Shown in pieces: positions 25,216 through 35,260 of a DNA stretch of 58,557 nucleotides. Location of the stretch: positions 1-58,557 of the forward strand of contig QJNS01000361.1 of NCBI GenBank assembly GCA_004154925.1, read 5' to 3'. The notes beneath the pieces were generated by a model. It was not told the DNA's origin. It was given only the letters and a program-made list of their open reading frames with translations, and searched no databases. The position numbers and the translations under genes were made by a program. This DNA is from Monosporascus cannonballus. Lineage: Eukaryota; Ascomycota; Sordariomycetes; Xylariales. Every line of letters starts with the position of its first letter. Position 1 is the stretch's first letter.

Positions 25216-26360
25216 ATGGCCGTCCTCGAGGCATTACCCGAAATCAAGGTCACAGTCCGCGTTGAAGGCAAAAATTGCGTCGAATATGAAGACCCTGATG
25301 CCGCAGACATACAAGCCTCGTGTCCCACCTCATACAAGTACATCGAATCGGTCGATTATGCCGAATTCCGCATTCATTTCCATGTGGATTCAGACTATAA
25401 CTGGGATTACATGGAGCACTCCTTAGGAGTGGTCGTACATGTCGACAACCAGGAGCTAGCAAGAACATGTCTCATCAAAAGGCAATCTGACCTGGATGTT
25501 TACGGAAGACGTGTTTTATGTACAGAGGCAGGGAAATGGCTTCTTTGGAAACCAAAATTCTCTGCAGTGAACAAAGGTAAGCGGACGCTGACCACTCCGT
25601 GAACTATTGCTAACCCGCCGCTATAAGTGGACGACACCACAAAAGCCCGCATTGAAAAGGATCGGGAGGTAGCAAAGAACCTTGGGATTATCACTGTGAA
25701 GCTTTGCCGCATCACATTATACGCTAATTATTGCATTCCTGATTCGACTCAGCTCAAAAGTTCTTCTCTTGAGCTGACAGAGAAGTCATTTAAAGGCAAT
25801 GAGATCTCGCATGGTACAACGTAAGCATATGCTCTCTCACATGGCGTCAAACCCGTGGAATGAACTAACTTATGTCTAGATTTTGTGCCGGCAGGGTTTG
25901 CCCCCCACCACGATGCGGTCATTTTTGGGATCTTCCCGGAGATAACGGGCTCATTGCCGTGTTCCACTTCAAATATAAGTCGAAAGGTCAAGAATTGTTT
26001 CCATCTTGGTCCTATAAACTCTTGCTAACTGACTCTCAGAAGCTCTCAAGGGAGAGATGATAATTCCGCGAACACCCACCCAATCCCCGTCTATTCTAGA
26101 TGATTTCGACAGTCTGTCCGATGCCGAGAAAGCCCGGCTGGCGAGGGAAAGGTTCCAGGAACTCCAGGTGTGTTTAAAACCATGTTTCCCATGCTCCACC
26201 CGCCACTAGCGATCTCCTTTCTTAGTCCTTGAAGGAGATAAAGAAGGAGAAACGAGTCACCAAACGAGAGTTCAACGAGGTTTTCCACTTGACAGATGAT
26301 GACCTCCCATCTCGGCCAATCAAAAGGACTACAGAAGTGATAGACCTGACCAATGACTGA
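25216..26360 (+). CDS. DUF7918-like protein with SIM-like tail
   Basis: Five exons, 25216-25576, 25628-25820, 25880-25986, 26040-26167 and 26226-26360, close in phase to 307 residues. The N-terminus (MAVLEALPEIKVTVRVEG, then an EYEDPDA-like segment), a central FHFKYKSKEALK and the segment IIPRTPTQSP match, from memory, the layout of a widespread fungal uncharacterised family (DUF7918). Its biochemical role is unknown. The C-terminus is lysine-rich and helical, then acidic, and ends with EVIDLTND, a textbook-looking SUMO-interacting motif (VIDLT followed by acidic residues). All four introns are 51-59 bp with GT-AG ends, and the third contains GCTAACTGAC. Exon 3 could be read in another frame, but only the chosen frame keeps both splice phases and the conserved FKYKSK segment. 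Confidence 0.75.
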
Positions 26361-26960
26361 AATCTCTGTCTCGGGCCAAGATTGTAGTATGAAGAGTATA
26401 TTGGGTGGCTAATAACTGTCTCGAGCGGCACGCCTCTTAGATAATGAGCGGTATCCGGGGCTGGAATTATCGAGTTCTTCGAATGATACAATTTAGAATC
26501 TTGTTCTAAACCAGCTTAAGCTCGTGATGTGGTCATTGGGCAAGGAGGCTACATAGCCGATCAGTAATGAAATCCTTCATGCATTCAGACGTAGTATAGC
26601 GTAAACCAGCACTCCGCAATCCTCCAGACCCAAAATCCCATGTGCTTCGATTTAAAGCGGAGCCACGGCAAAGCTAGATTGCGTCGAGGATGGAATAGCA
26701 TGTCGTCTCATGCCTTCGCAGTCGGACCCCAAAGAGCCGCGTGCTATAGTCACCATAGCAAAGTTCAAGATGTAACCGGAATAAGACACCTCAGGGTCTT
26801 AAGCAGCGTGCGAGATCGGGCACTTGTCCACCATCATAGAACTGCGGCCTATATCCAGTTAATCTGGGATATGTAAGGGTTTCGCAGTTCGAAATAGCAT
26901 CCCGACCAGGAAGGGAATGTACAAATCACACTTTAGGCAATAGGGAATCCAGTAGAATTT
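26361..26960. other. intergenic, no gene seen
   Basis: Region downstream of the DUF7918-like gene. Only short open frames occur, on both strands, with no domain-like content. Confidence 0.5.
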
Positions 26961-26964
26961 CTAC

Positions 26965-27271
26965 TACGAGCGGCTCGCCGAGGGGCATCCTTACGGGCGA
27001 GGGGATGAGCCGGCCCGATGTCTACGAGTAACTGCTCGGACCTGTTGGACCACGTCGCGCTCGGCGAGACGCTGGAGCATCCTCTGGTGGAGGCTCGGGT
27101 CCGGCGTGGAGCACCGTGTGCGCACTGCAGGGCCCGGGTTCGAATTTGCGCTTCCTGGCTAGTGCGGACCAGGCCGCGGTAGTGCGCGGGCAGCTCGACG
27201 GTGACTGGGATAAGCTGTGTATGGAGCTGGCGGTATCAAACCGTGTTAAGGGATCAGCCTTGAAGGCTTGA
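26965..27271 (+). pseudogene. GC-rich coding-like remnant
   Basis: A GC-rich patch stands out against its flanks. On the plus strand an open stretch from about 27,090 ends at TGA 27,269-27,271 and contains readable protein-like text such as LRFLASADQAAVVRGQLDG followed by DWDKLCMELAV. It has no start codon and no recognisable splice partner upstream, and other frames are also partly open. I read it as the broken 3' end of a former gene, but cannot name the family. The opposite-strand frame 27,022-27,294 is probably a shadow. Confidence 0.3.
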
Positions 27272-27699
27272 GGCCTAGTTAACTCTGTATACACAAGGTA
27301 TGGACCGTCTAGGTACCCCTATTCTGACCCCTATTCCAACCACTACCACCGAACACCACGTCTAGCAGTTACAAGTGACTCCTGAATTCCCATTTGCAAG
27401 GTGTAATTGGGCGCTTTGCCTCCTCGTCTTACGGTTCTGGCGGTATATGAGAATATGGGTACCGGTAAGGCTCAGCGGCCAGGTAGCCTGGCAATTTCTG
27501 CTGCTGTTAAAACTTTTCAAGTGCACTGTGCAGTCACAATCTTTTAGGTTATTGGCGTAGTATTCCGATGACAGACCCTGGACGCTGTTAAAGGGGCAGA
27601 TTCCGGCTATGCTCTTGATATTTGTTCAGTCATCATAGGATGTCGAATATGGGATAGGAGGACGAAGGGCATTTTGGGGGCCTATTATGACATCGTTTC

Positions 27700-27907
27700 T
27701 GTCAGACCTAACAACGCCAGTCAGCCCTAGCGGAGATTACTTTATGCACCCCTGGTACCTTTTCCTCTCAGCCACAGCTGTATTGACGTGTATAAAAGGA
27801 GGGTTCGCTACCTTCACTTTCAAGCTAGGACCTTCTAGAGGTCAGGCAACCTTTAATACACTTCTTCTTCAGTTATATGCTTCTGTGTGTGATGTCAGGG
27901 TCTCACA
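27700..27907 (+). mobile_element. solo LTR copy A
   Basis: A 208-bp sequence starting TGTCAGACC and ending GGTCTCACA, flanked by the 5-bp direct repeat GTTTC (27,695-27,699 and 27,908-27,912). These are the TG...CA ends and target duplication of a retrovirus-like LTR. It contains a TATA-like GTATAAAAGG. No internal retrotransposon sequence adjoins it, so it is a solo LTR left by recombination between two LTRs. A second full copy lies inverted at 28,567-28,774 and a decayed one at 51,851-52,026. Confidence 0.88.
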
Positions 27908-28515
27908 GTTTCTGTGAAATGATGTCAGAATTGATAAAGGTGTAATTGACTATAACTTCTTAACGTCGTAGTTATTATAGACCATAACACACCTTGCTGA
28001 CGGTTCAAAAAAAAACATCCGATTTACGGACCAGTACCGGTGGGATGCCAGCCATACCGCGATACGTGTTCCAGATAAAGGTTTCGGGTTCCCCCAGAAG
28101 CGATGAAGAGAAACTAACAGAAGAATAGGCTGCCATATTTCCATCTTAGTATTATTACAACCATACACCCTATCTCAAACTTGGTATCATTTCTCCCGGT
28201 GACACTCTCTAATCTGCTACCTGAACTACCAATTGGATAAAGACCTATGAAACCCTCCGATTAGGATCATCACGAGCTTCATTATTAGCCCATTCCAACC
28301 ACGACATTCCCTTCCCTTAGCGCAATCTGGCTTCCCAAATACTTTTTCGGGGTGTTTCGCGTAGTGTCGAATCTAGAACGCCTTAGTAACTTATCTGCCC
28401 CCAATTTTGAAATCATGGTAGATAAAATGAGGCTCCCTGAGGCTGCAGCGTGCAAGTTTTCGACACGATGTTGTATCCCACTGCTGCTTTGCTAAGAGTT
28501 AGCAAGGCTGTCAGG

Positions 28516-28838
28516 AAAAAGAATTAAATAAGGATAGCCGTAGCCGGGCCTCGAACCTATGGCTTTTGTGAGACCCTGACATCACACACAGAAGCATATA
28601 GCTGAAGAAAAGTGTATTAACAGGTTGCCTGACCTCTAGAAGGTCCTAGCTAGAAAGTGAAGGTAACGAACCCTCCTTTTATACACGTAAATACAGCTGG
28701 AGCTGGGAGGAAAAGGTACCAGGGGTACAGGAAGTAATTTCCGCTAGGGCTGACTGGCTTTACTAGGCCTGACAGCTTTAAGCGTCCGACATTAATCTGA
28801 TCTTGAGACAAAATGCTGCCTACTATAACCACTCCGCA
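28516..28838 (-). other. tRNA-Leu-like sequence split by LTR B
   Basis: On the minus strand, removing LTR B and one copy of its target duplication joins two halves. One has an A-box-like TGCGGAGTGGTTATAG (28,838-28,818) and an anticodon-loop-like CTCAAGA (28,807-28,801). The other has the B-box GGTTCGAGGCC (28,557-28,547), followed by a T5 run (28,520-28,516) that could end polymerase III transcription. The layout resembles a leucine tRNA with a CAA anticodon and long variable arm. However, the would-be acceptor stem does not pair and the T-stem has mismatches. It is therefore a tRNA pseudogene or the head of a tRNA-derived SINE, not a working tRNA. Confidence 0.35.
28567..28774 (-). mobile_element. 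solo LTR copy B, inverted
   Basis: The same 208-bp family as copy A but on the minus strand, with matching TG...CA ends, the same GTATAAAAGG promoter-like motif, and its own target duplication GCTTT (28,562-28,566 and 28,775-28,779). Differences from copy A are scattered transitions and a few clustered changes, so the two insertions are independent. It interrupts a tRNA-like sequence (next entry). Confidence 0.88.
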
Positions 28839-29998
28839 TTCTGACACAAGAAGGAAGAGGAAGGCATGATACATCTAGCTGCTGTAAGATGCAAGTACCG
28901 CGGAAGTACCTCACTACCACATCTGGTGGCGCGACAGCTGTCACCTTAACACCGGACACGACCTCGAAACAGAAGAGATAAATTGAATCAAGTGAAGCGT
29001 GCAAGGCAAAAAATTGCCTCACGGCGGATTTGCACCCCCGGGTCGGTTTCACTAATGAGACTACTCCCGAGTCCGGCCCCCTTCCAAGTGCGGCCGCTCC
29101 CAGTCCACTTCCTCCAGCTTTTAATGCTGACAATAGAGCCACAATTCAGCCACTACGTTATTAGCACAGGACGGATTCAGTTACCACTCAACAACTCCGG
29201 GACTTGGTCGGGTTCTAGGGACGAGGCGAGAGTTCTGCCAATTAAACATACTCATAAGGTCTAAGTTCAGCCCTACAAGTGGGGCATGAAGCAAAGAGTG
29301 GACATAATAAATGATAGTGTTGAAGGCAGGTTGGTGGTCTTGGCACTATCAATTATGATGTCCATCACCTTATAAAATTAGCCAACGTATACCACTCAGG
29401 TAAAACATAGAAGAGAACCTCGCTCGGCGGTTAGAGTAGAGAGGAACGCTATGCAGTAGAACTTAAACCAGTTCATCCTTTTTTCGCCTCCTCCGTCCCT
29501 CCAGGCTACCGTTACCATATAGATGCTTTGCGTCTGCTTACTACAAAGAACCCATTTGATTGGGTTCCTATATCACATAGCCATGTGTGCGCCTGGTCGC
29601 TCCTCGCATCAATTCATGGGCTGCCAAATTTAGAATCCAAGCTTGTCATGTCACTGGAGTCATTCGCAACCATTCTGGACGTCATACCCCAAGGCAACAT
29701 CATTTCGAATTTCGTTATTCAAGCATTGTTAACTGCCAATAGCCAAATTATCAGTGCGGTCGCTACCTAGGGGCCCTACCCTTTTGCGATCGCCTCAAAC
29801 CCGTCGACTCTCTGCGAAGCTTTCAAGCCCTCCCAAATGTTCAACTAGTTGGTGCTGTTTAGTCACTTTTCTATCGCATCGACTACGTGGTCAATTACCT
29901 AGCATAGCAGCTTGGTTCTAGGGTTGTTCTACATTTCGCCGTTCACTTGTTACCTTGGAGCACTACACTCAGTTTCACAACACTTTCCGCAGTGCGTT
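28839..29998. other. intergenic, no gene seen
   Basis: Between the repeat nest and the exonuclease gene. Short open frames only. The last few hundred bases upstream of 29,999 presumably hold the promoter of the exonuclease gene. Confidence 0.5.
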
Positions 29999-31063
29999 AT
30001 GAACACACTGCCGGACCTCGCTGGGAAGGCCTTACCGCCTCACACAGGCATCCTCAGAGACGAAACTTTGCTTCTTCGACAATTGTTCGGGTTCGCCTAT
30101 GGCGAAATCTCAACAGTCGTACGCGACTTGGGGGACCTTGAATTTTGCGAAAGACTATGCACTACCTCTATCAAGGACGTGATCCTGGTCGGTATTGACG
30201 TTGATACATTCCAGGGGTACGAGGAGATTATTCCGGACCAACAATTCCACGTTGGAGGATCCATACTTGACACGCGGTCGATACGGGACATTGTACTGGC
30301 CTCTCCTGCTGCCGAGGTCGCGGCCAATGCAATTCAATCTTACCTGTTTACCGTCGGTGCATCGAAATACTGCCACAGAGCATCACGGAAATTCTTGTTC
30401 GGGGAATCGGAATCTGTTTTGCTATCTGAGCTAAAGCCCAGAGTAAAATCAGTCATTCCGAGAAAGGATCTTATTACAGTTTTCCATGGGGCGTATTGCG
30501 ATACAAAGTTTCTTCGTCAGCTCCAAATCGATCTTCAGCCGTTGTACGTCATCGACACAGTCAAAGCCGCCCAGTCCCCTCTCCAGCTGCATTTTCGACT
30601 CGGTCTCGAGAAATTGCTGGAGGCGCTTGACATCCCTTACGCAAATCTACATGCCGCTGGAAACGATGCGCATTTCGTCCTTCGAGCATTGCTCATGCTA
30701 GTGGTTAAAGACGCCGAACGCCAAGGGCGCCCGTCCCAAGGGGGCTTATTGCGAGCTCTGAGGGCAGTGGCCCAGGCACCGCACCCACCTACGCGTGCAG
30801 AAATTGAGGCACCGTTGATAGAAGCCAGGAAACAGGCAAATAAAGAGACGAAGGCTCGCAGGAAGGCAAGGCGGGCTGAGAGAACCGAAAGAAGGAAGTT
30901 GGAGCGTGAGCGTCGGCTTGCAGCATTGGATGATCCAGATCCAAGCCTAACGCGTGGTATAAATTCCGGAATCTCTGTACCGGAATCCTCACTCAGCCTT
31001 GGCGACGATAACGGATCTGTATCACTCCTGAAACCAGAGACTGGGAACATCCGTGGTGGTTAA
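29999..31063 (+). CDS. DEDDh exonuclease-like protein (Gfd2/QIP type)
   Basis: Single exon of 354 residues. It resembles the RNase H-like DEDDh domain found in fungal Gfd2/YDR514C-like proteins and in the QDE-2-interacting exonuclease of RNA silencing. Motifs seen are Exo I ILVGIDVDTF (Asp 67, Asp 69), Exo II VFHGAYCDTKFL (Asp 168), and Exo III HAAGNDAHFVLRAL (His 218, Asp 223, the H-x4-D spacing of DEDDh enzymes). The first motif is normally D-x-E and is D-x-D here, so activity may be altered. The tail (about residues 280-335) is very rich in Arg, Lys, Glu and Ala and probably forms a basic helix that could bind nucleic acid. The first ATG of the open frame is at 29,999; the frame is open further 5' but without ATG. 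No intron is needed. Confidence 0.75.
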   Translation: MNTLPDLAGKALPPHTGILRDETLLLRQLFGFAYGEISTVVRDLGDLEFCERLCTTSIKDVILVGIDVDTFQGYEEIIPDQQFHVGGSILDTRSIRDIVLASPAAEVAANAIQSYLFTVGASKYCHRASRKFLFGESESVLLSELKPRVKSVIPRKDLITVFHGAYCDTKFLRQLQIDLQPLYVIDTVKAAQSPLQLHFRLGLEKLLEALDIPYANLHAAGNDAHFVLRALLMLVVKDAERQGRPSQGGLLRALRAVAQAPHPPTRAEIEAPLIEARKQANKETKARRKARRAERTERRKLERERRLAALDDPDPSLTRGINSGISVPESSLSLGDDNGSVSLLKPETGNIRGG

Positions 31064-32493
31064 CCACCCACCGAATATCGCTGGTTGGAATCCGCTTATC
31101 AGATTCCCCATATGTCATTGCTCTGGGCCATAAATCGTGACACAAGAAGTTAGCGTCGTTCGCGAATATGTAGGTTTCCTTTTCATAGCTCTCCTTTTCG
31201 ATAGCCACCTTCACCCTTTGGGACGCCCCTTGCTTGTTATCCTTAGCTGATATCTCTTCATCTGGATCCTGTGTAACATAGGCCGCACTTTCCAGCGGCA
31301 GCAACACTGCTGAACCCATATCCTCAAATGATGAGTGTCAGCTCTACCTAGTCGTTATGAGGTAGAGAGGGAATATATATCCAAGCACTAACTGGGGTAC
31401 TGGTGGTGCTTTTTCCACCAAGTAAGGATAGACTTCTATTACTTGCGGCAGGCGGCACGGGCTTTCGCATTACTTCATCACCTACGTCTTTTCCATAGGG
31501 CCCGCATTTAACTTTTAAGATCCACCCAACTGACTTGAAAGTGATATCACAGATTTTTGATCAGAAATTTGTGGGTTTGCTCTGTGACTTCACAGTCCGC
31601 ACGCTTCATTCCATGTGGGGTGGCTTGCTGGGGGACAACCAGCACGTCATCCTGGCGTTTGTTGCATCAGCACGATAACCCCGGCGTTCAGCTGGACCGG
31701 CAAGCTGCCTTCATATGAAAGCCCGGAAGATGGTCGTGGGGGGTTTTAGTTAGGAGGCAATTTTTAAATGTAATACTTGCCCTTATCTGCTGCTGAAGCG
31801 CAAACCCTGAGATCCCCCACGAGATTCTTAGGGGTGACATGCATTTTGATGTGGTGTTGACCCTCTCCCGGACCCCATAGCACGCCATTCGGACCAGCTC
31901 TTGCATCAACTCTACTGGTATCATATTCTATATAGGCGTGGTGTAATACTCTCGCAGCATATCACGCTATTGCAGAGCACGCAATGGCGGCGTCCCTTTT
32001 GCGCGTCAAATATGGAAATCTTGACCCCCGTCACAGACTATCTGACGGAAGGCCAACGAGCATCACTCCGGCAATTTCTAGCTATGGACCCAGAGTTCAC
32101 GCTGATCACCACAACATGAGCCAATGAGATGCCCGTCAATGACTTTTGTCCTTTCCAGAGTAACGCGCCAGGTGAGGAACACGTGGATTGTGTGAGAGTG
32201 GTACTAGTTGACCTTCCGTCAGATAACACCGATGACCGTCGGCAGTTGTGAACATCCTAGCTGGGGGGCAAGTCGTATAAGACTGAAAAGGTTCCGGCTC
32301 ACTTTCACCTACGATCAGGAGGTGATAACTCCATGTCTACCAGGCGGTGATTGACTCGGCATCTGAGGCTTCAACCACATATGTATATATACCATCTCGA
32401 CCTGTCATTCGTAGACTAATTTGTCTTCAACAAGCCACTCACTCAACTTCTTTTCTGCGACTGTGCTGGACTGGGGACGCAATCAGCCTTCCT
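31064..32493. other. intergenic, no gene seen
   Basis: Between the exonuclease and arylsulfatase genes. A 108-codon minus-strand frame (30,993-31,319) overlaps the exonuclease tail and starts with ATG, but has no recognisable features. The stretch includes the arylsulfatase promoter. Confidence 0.5.
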
Positions 32494-34446
32494 ATGATGG
32501 TCCCGAGCAAAGTCACGAAGGCCCTCCTGGGACTGACAAGCCTTGTTAGTCTGTGTGCAGCAGCGACTTGGAACGAGGAAGAGAAGGAGAAACTGGACGC
32601 AAGGAAGAGGCCGAATTTCGTCTTCATCATAATGGATGACCAAGATCTGCTATTAGATTCGCTCGACTATCAGCCGCTATTGAAGAGACACATTACGGAC
32701 CAGGGCACGACTTTCAGCAAACACTATTGCACGATCTCCATCTGTTGTCCATCGCGGGTCTCATTGCTGACTGGCCGTGCTGCGCATAACACCAACGTGA
32801 CTGACGTGAGCGAGCCGTATGGTGGGTATACCAAGTTCCTCGCGGAGGGGTGGAACGACAATTACCTTCCCGTATGGCTACAACGGGCGGGTTACAACAC
32901 CTACTACACGGGCAAGCTGATGAACGGCCATTCCACGACTACTTACAACAAACCTTTTCCAGCAGGATGGACGGGGACGAATTGTGGGTAGCAATCGTGA
33001 TCCCAAGCAGATAAAGGGGCCAAATTAACGTGCTGCAAAGTTTTCCTCGACCCGGCCACGTACATCTACTATAACGTGACTATGCAACAGAATCAAGACG
33101 CCCCAAAGGCGTATCCAGGGGAGTATTCCACGGACCTGGTCACTGCAGCATCTCTCGGTTTCTTGGATGAAGCCATACTAGAAGCGAAGCCATTTTTCCT
33201 TGGAGTAGCACCGATTGGTCCTCACTCGGAGACCATCAAGGGGCAGTTCAATCCAGCCGTTCCGGCCAATCGTCACAAGAATCTCTTCCCCGGTCTGAAA
33301 GTTCCCAGAACCGCCAACTTTAACCCTGATACCGTACGTTATACCTGCCCTTTAAAGGGTTGTATTGACATATTTCTGACAATAAGTGTTCCCCAGGCTA
33401 GCGGTGCCAGCTGGATTAAGACACTTCAGAAGCTCAACCAAACCGTCGTAGACTACCTTGATGAATTTTACCGCCTTCGCATCCTGTCTTTACAGGCGGT
33501 GGATGAGTTGGTTGGCTCAATCGTCAAGCGTCTCGAGGAGAGCCCGGAGGTCCTCCAAAACACGTATATCATCTATACGACGGATAACGGCTTCCATGTT
33601 GACCAGCACCGACTCGCGCCGGGGAAGACTTGCCCTATCGAGGAGGACCTCAACATCCCTTTCATTATCCGTGGCCCTGGCGTGGAGAAGGGCAAGACGG
33701 TGTCGGTCCCTACCTCCCATACCGATATCGCGCCAACCATCTTTGAACTTGCCGGTATCCCACTGCAAGATGATTTTGATGGCTTGCCCATGCCAGTAAC
33801 CAAGACGCAGCAGGAGGCGGTTAAAGCATACGGGACCGAGCACGTCAACATCGAATTTTGGGGAAAGAGTATTCCTGAGGGTGGATTTCCAGGAGACGGC
33901 TCTGGAGTTGTCAACGGTGAGTGAAATCATTGGTTGCCCTTGATGGGCTACCGCGCCTAACAGAGATGTCAAGGTTCTGGGGCCAACAACACCTATAAGT
34001 CACTACGGGTGATCAGCGAAGGCTACGATCTCGCCTATACCGTTTGGTGTAGCAACGAACACGAACTATACGAGATGAAAAGCGATCCGGGACAGATGGT
34101 CAACCTGTACGAGACATCGAACAGGGGTAACTCCAGCATCTATGGCTGGGAGGCGCAAAGGCTCATCTCGCGCCTTGACGCGTTGCTTCTCACACTGAAG
34201 ACCTGCAAGGGGGCCTCTTGCCGCCGGCCATGGTCGGCCCTGCATCCGAAAGGGGACGTCTTGAGCCTTGAACAGGCGATGGACCCCAAGTTCGATGAGT
34301 TTTATGCCGAGGGTCAGAGTAAGGTCTCGTTCAGCGCTTGTGTTGGGGGGTTTATCACGGACTATGAGGGCGCCATGGAGTCGAAGCCATTCTCCGAAGA
34401 GTATTACGGCGTACCTCGCCAGCCTCGATGGGAAGACTGGGCGTAA
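32494..34446 (+). CDS. secreted arylsulfatase
   Basis: Four exons, 32494-32983, 33041-33333, 33397-33916 and 33974-34446, close in phase to 591 residues, the usual size of fungal arylsulfatases. The enzyme hydrolyses sulfate esters. Residues 1-24 look like a signal peptide (hydrophobic core ALLGLTSLVSLCAAA). The metal-binding start of the fold is RPNFVFIIMDDQD (Asp 48, Asp 49). The sulfatase signature CCPSRVSLLTGR places the cysteine that must become formylglycine at residue 84 (C-x-P-S-R). Later motifs include TDNGFHVDQHRL and the C-terminal TVWCSNEHELYEM. Several N-x-S/T sites fit a secreted glycoprotein. The first intron uses GTGGGT as donor; the neighbouring GGTAGC would break the frame. 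Induction by sulfur limitation is typical for the family but not visible here. Confidence 0.92.
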
Positions 34447-35260
34447 CGGGGATTTGAGTTTACGGCGGGGTTACTGTTCAACCATAGCGATGTTTATATT
34501 ATCGGCATCGAAAGGCATGTAGCGGGCTCCTCATACCAGACGACCCGATAGAAACGCGTTTTTATGAAAGCACAACTAAATCGGATGCAGTATAGACTCC
34601 GACTCGTGAGTGATCCTTACGTCGCGGCTGTAGCTGAAGAAGTAGGATATGCGCCCATAACTATAAAGGGACTTACATAAAAAAGAAGACATTAAACAGC
34701 GAACGTAAAACAGGAAGAGGAAGACGGAAGGCATAGCTCCAGTGAGCTTGACCCGATAGCCACATATAAAGTATAGCCTGATACGGTCAAGAAAGCCACT
34801 GACCCTGCAGCGTTCAGGTTGAACATCGCCCTGATGCCACTTGAATAGACTATTATATCTTCTCAGAACTTGCTGCGTCAGTACTGTCTAACCTAATATT
34901 AATGACGACGATCTCCTCCAGCCCCAGAAACACGAGTAACTGCTCTCTATCGGCTGGGTTGTTCGTCGTCGCCCATATTCCAACTTGCGCAGGGTCGGAC
35001 ATTGACCTGACATAACATCTAATAATGTTTAAGAGTAGATAACTATTTAAGGGTAAGTATTTAGCTGGCCTTGGCGCGCAGGCGACGCTTCCGCTCCGCT
35101 ACGCCCCTTACGCGCCGCCCTTCACCGGCGGCTATCCCAGACGCCTAACCCATAAATTCGCGCTCTATTCCCTTAATCCCTACACTGTACGTAGACGATA
35201 AACCAACACCAAACTAAAGAAGCTCAATAGGAATCAGCCTACAAGACAAGCAACTCAACC
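34447..35260. other. intergenic; possible repeat fragment
   Basis: No gene seen. A compositionally odd patch at about 35,065-35,150 mixes GCGCGC, CCGCTCCGCTACGCCCC and GCGCCGCCC. It begins near a TTTAAGGGTAAG and looks like part of a dispersed element, but no terminal repeats or target duplication could be matched. Confidence 0.4.

Noticed and set aside
27125..27150. GGGTTCGAATTT as a tRNA T-arm
   Set aside because: No A-box, anticodon arm or pairing acceptor stem could be found around it.
30993..31319. 108-codon minus-strand frame
   Set aside because: It overlaps the 3' end of the exonuclease gene and has no recognised features.
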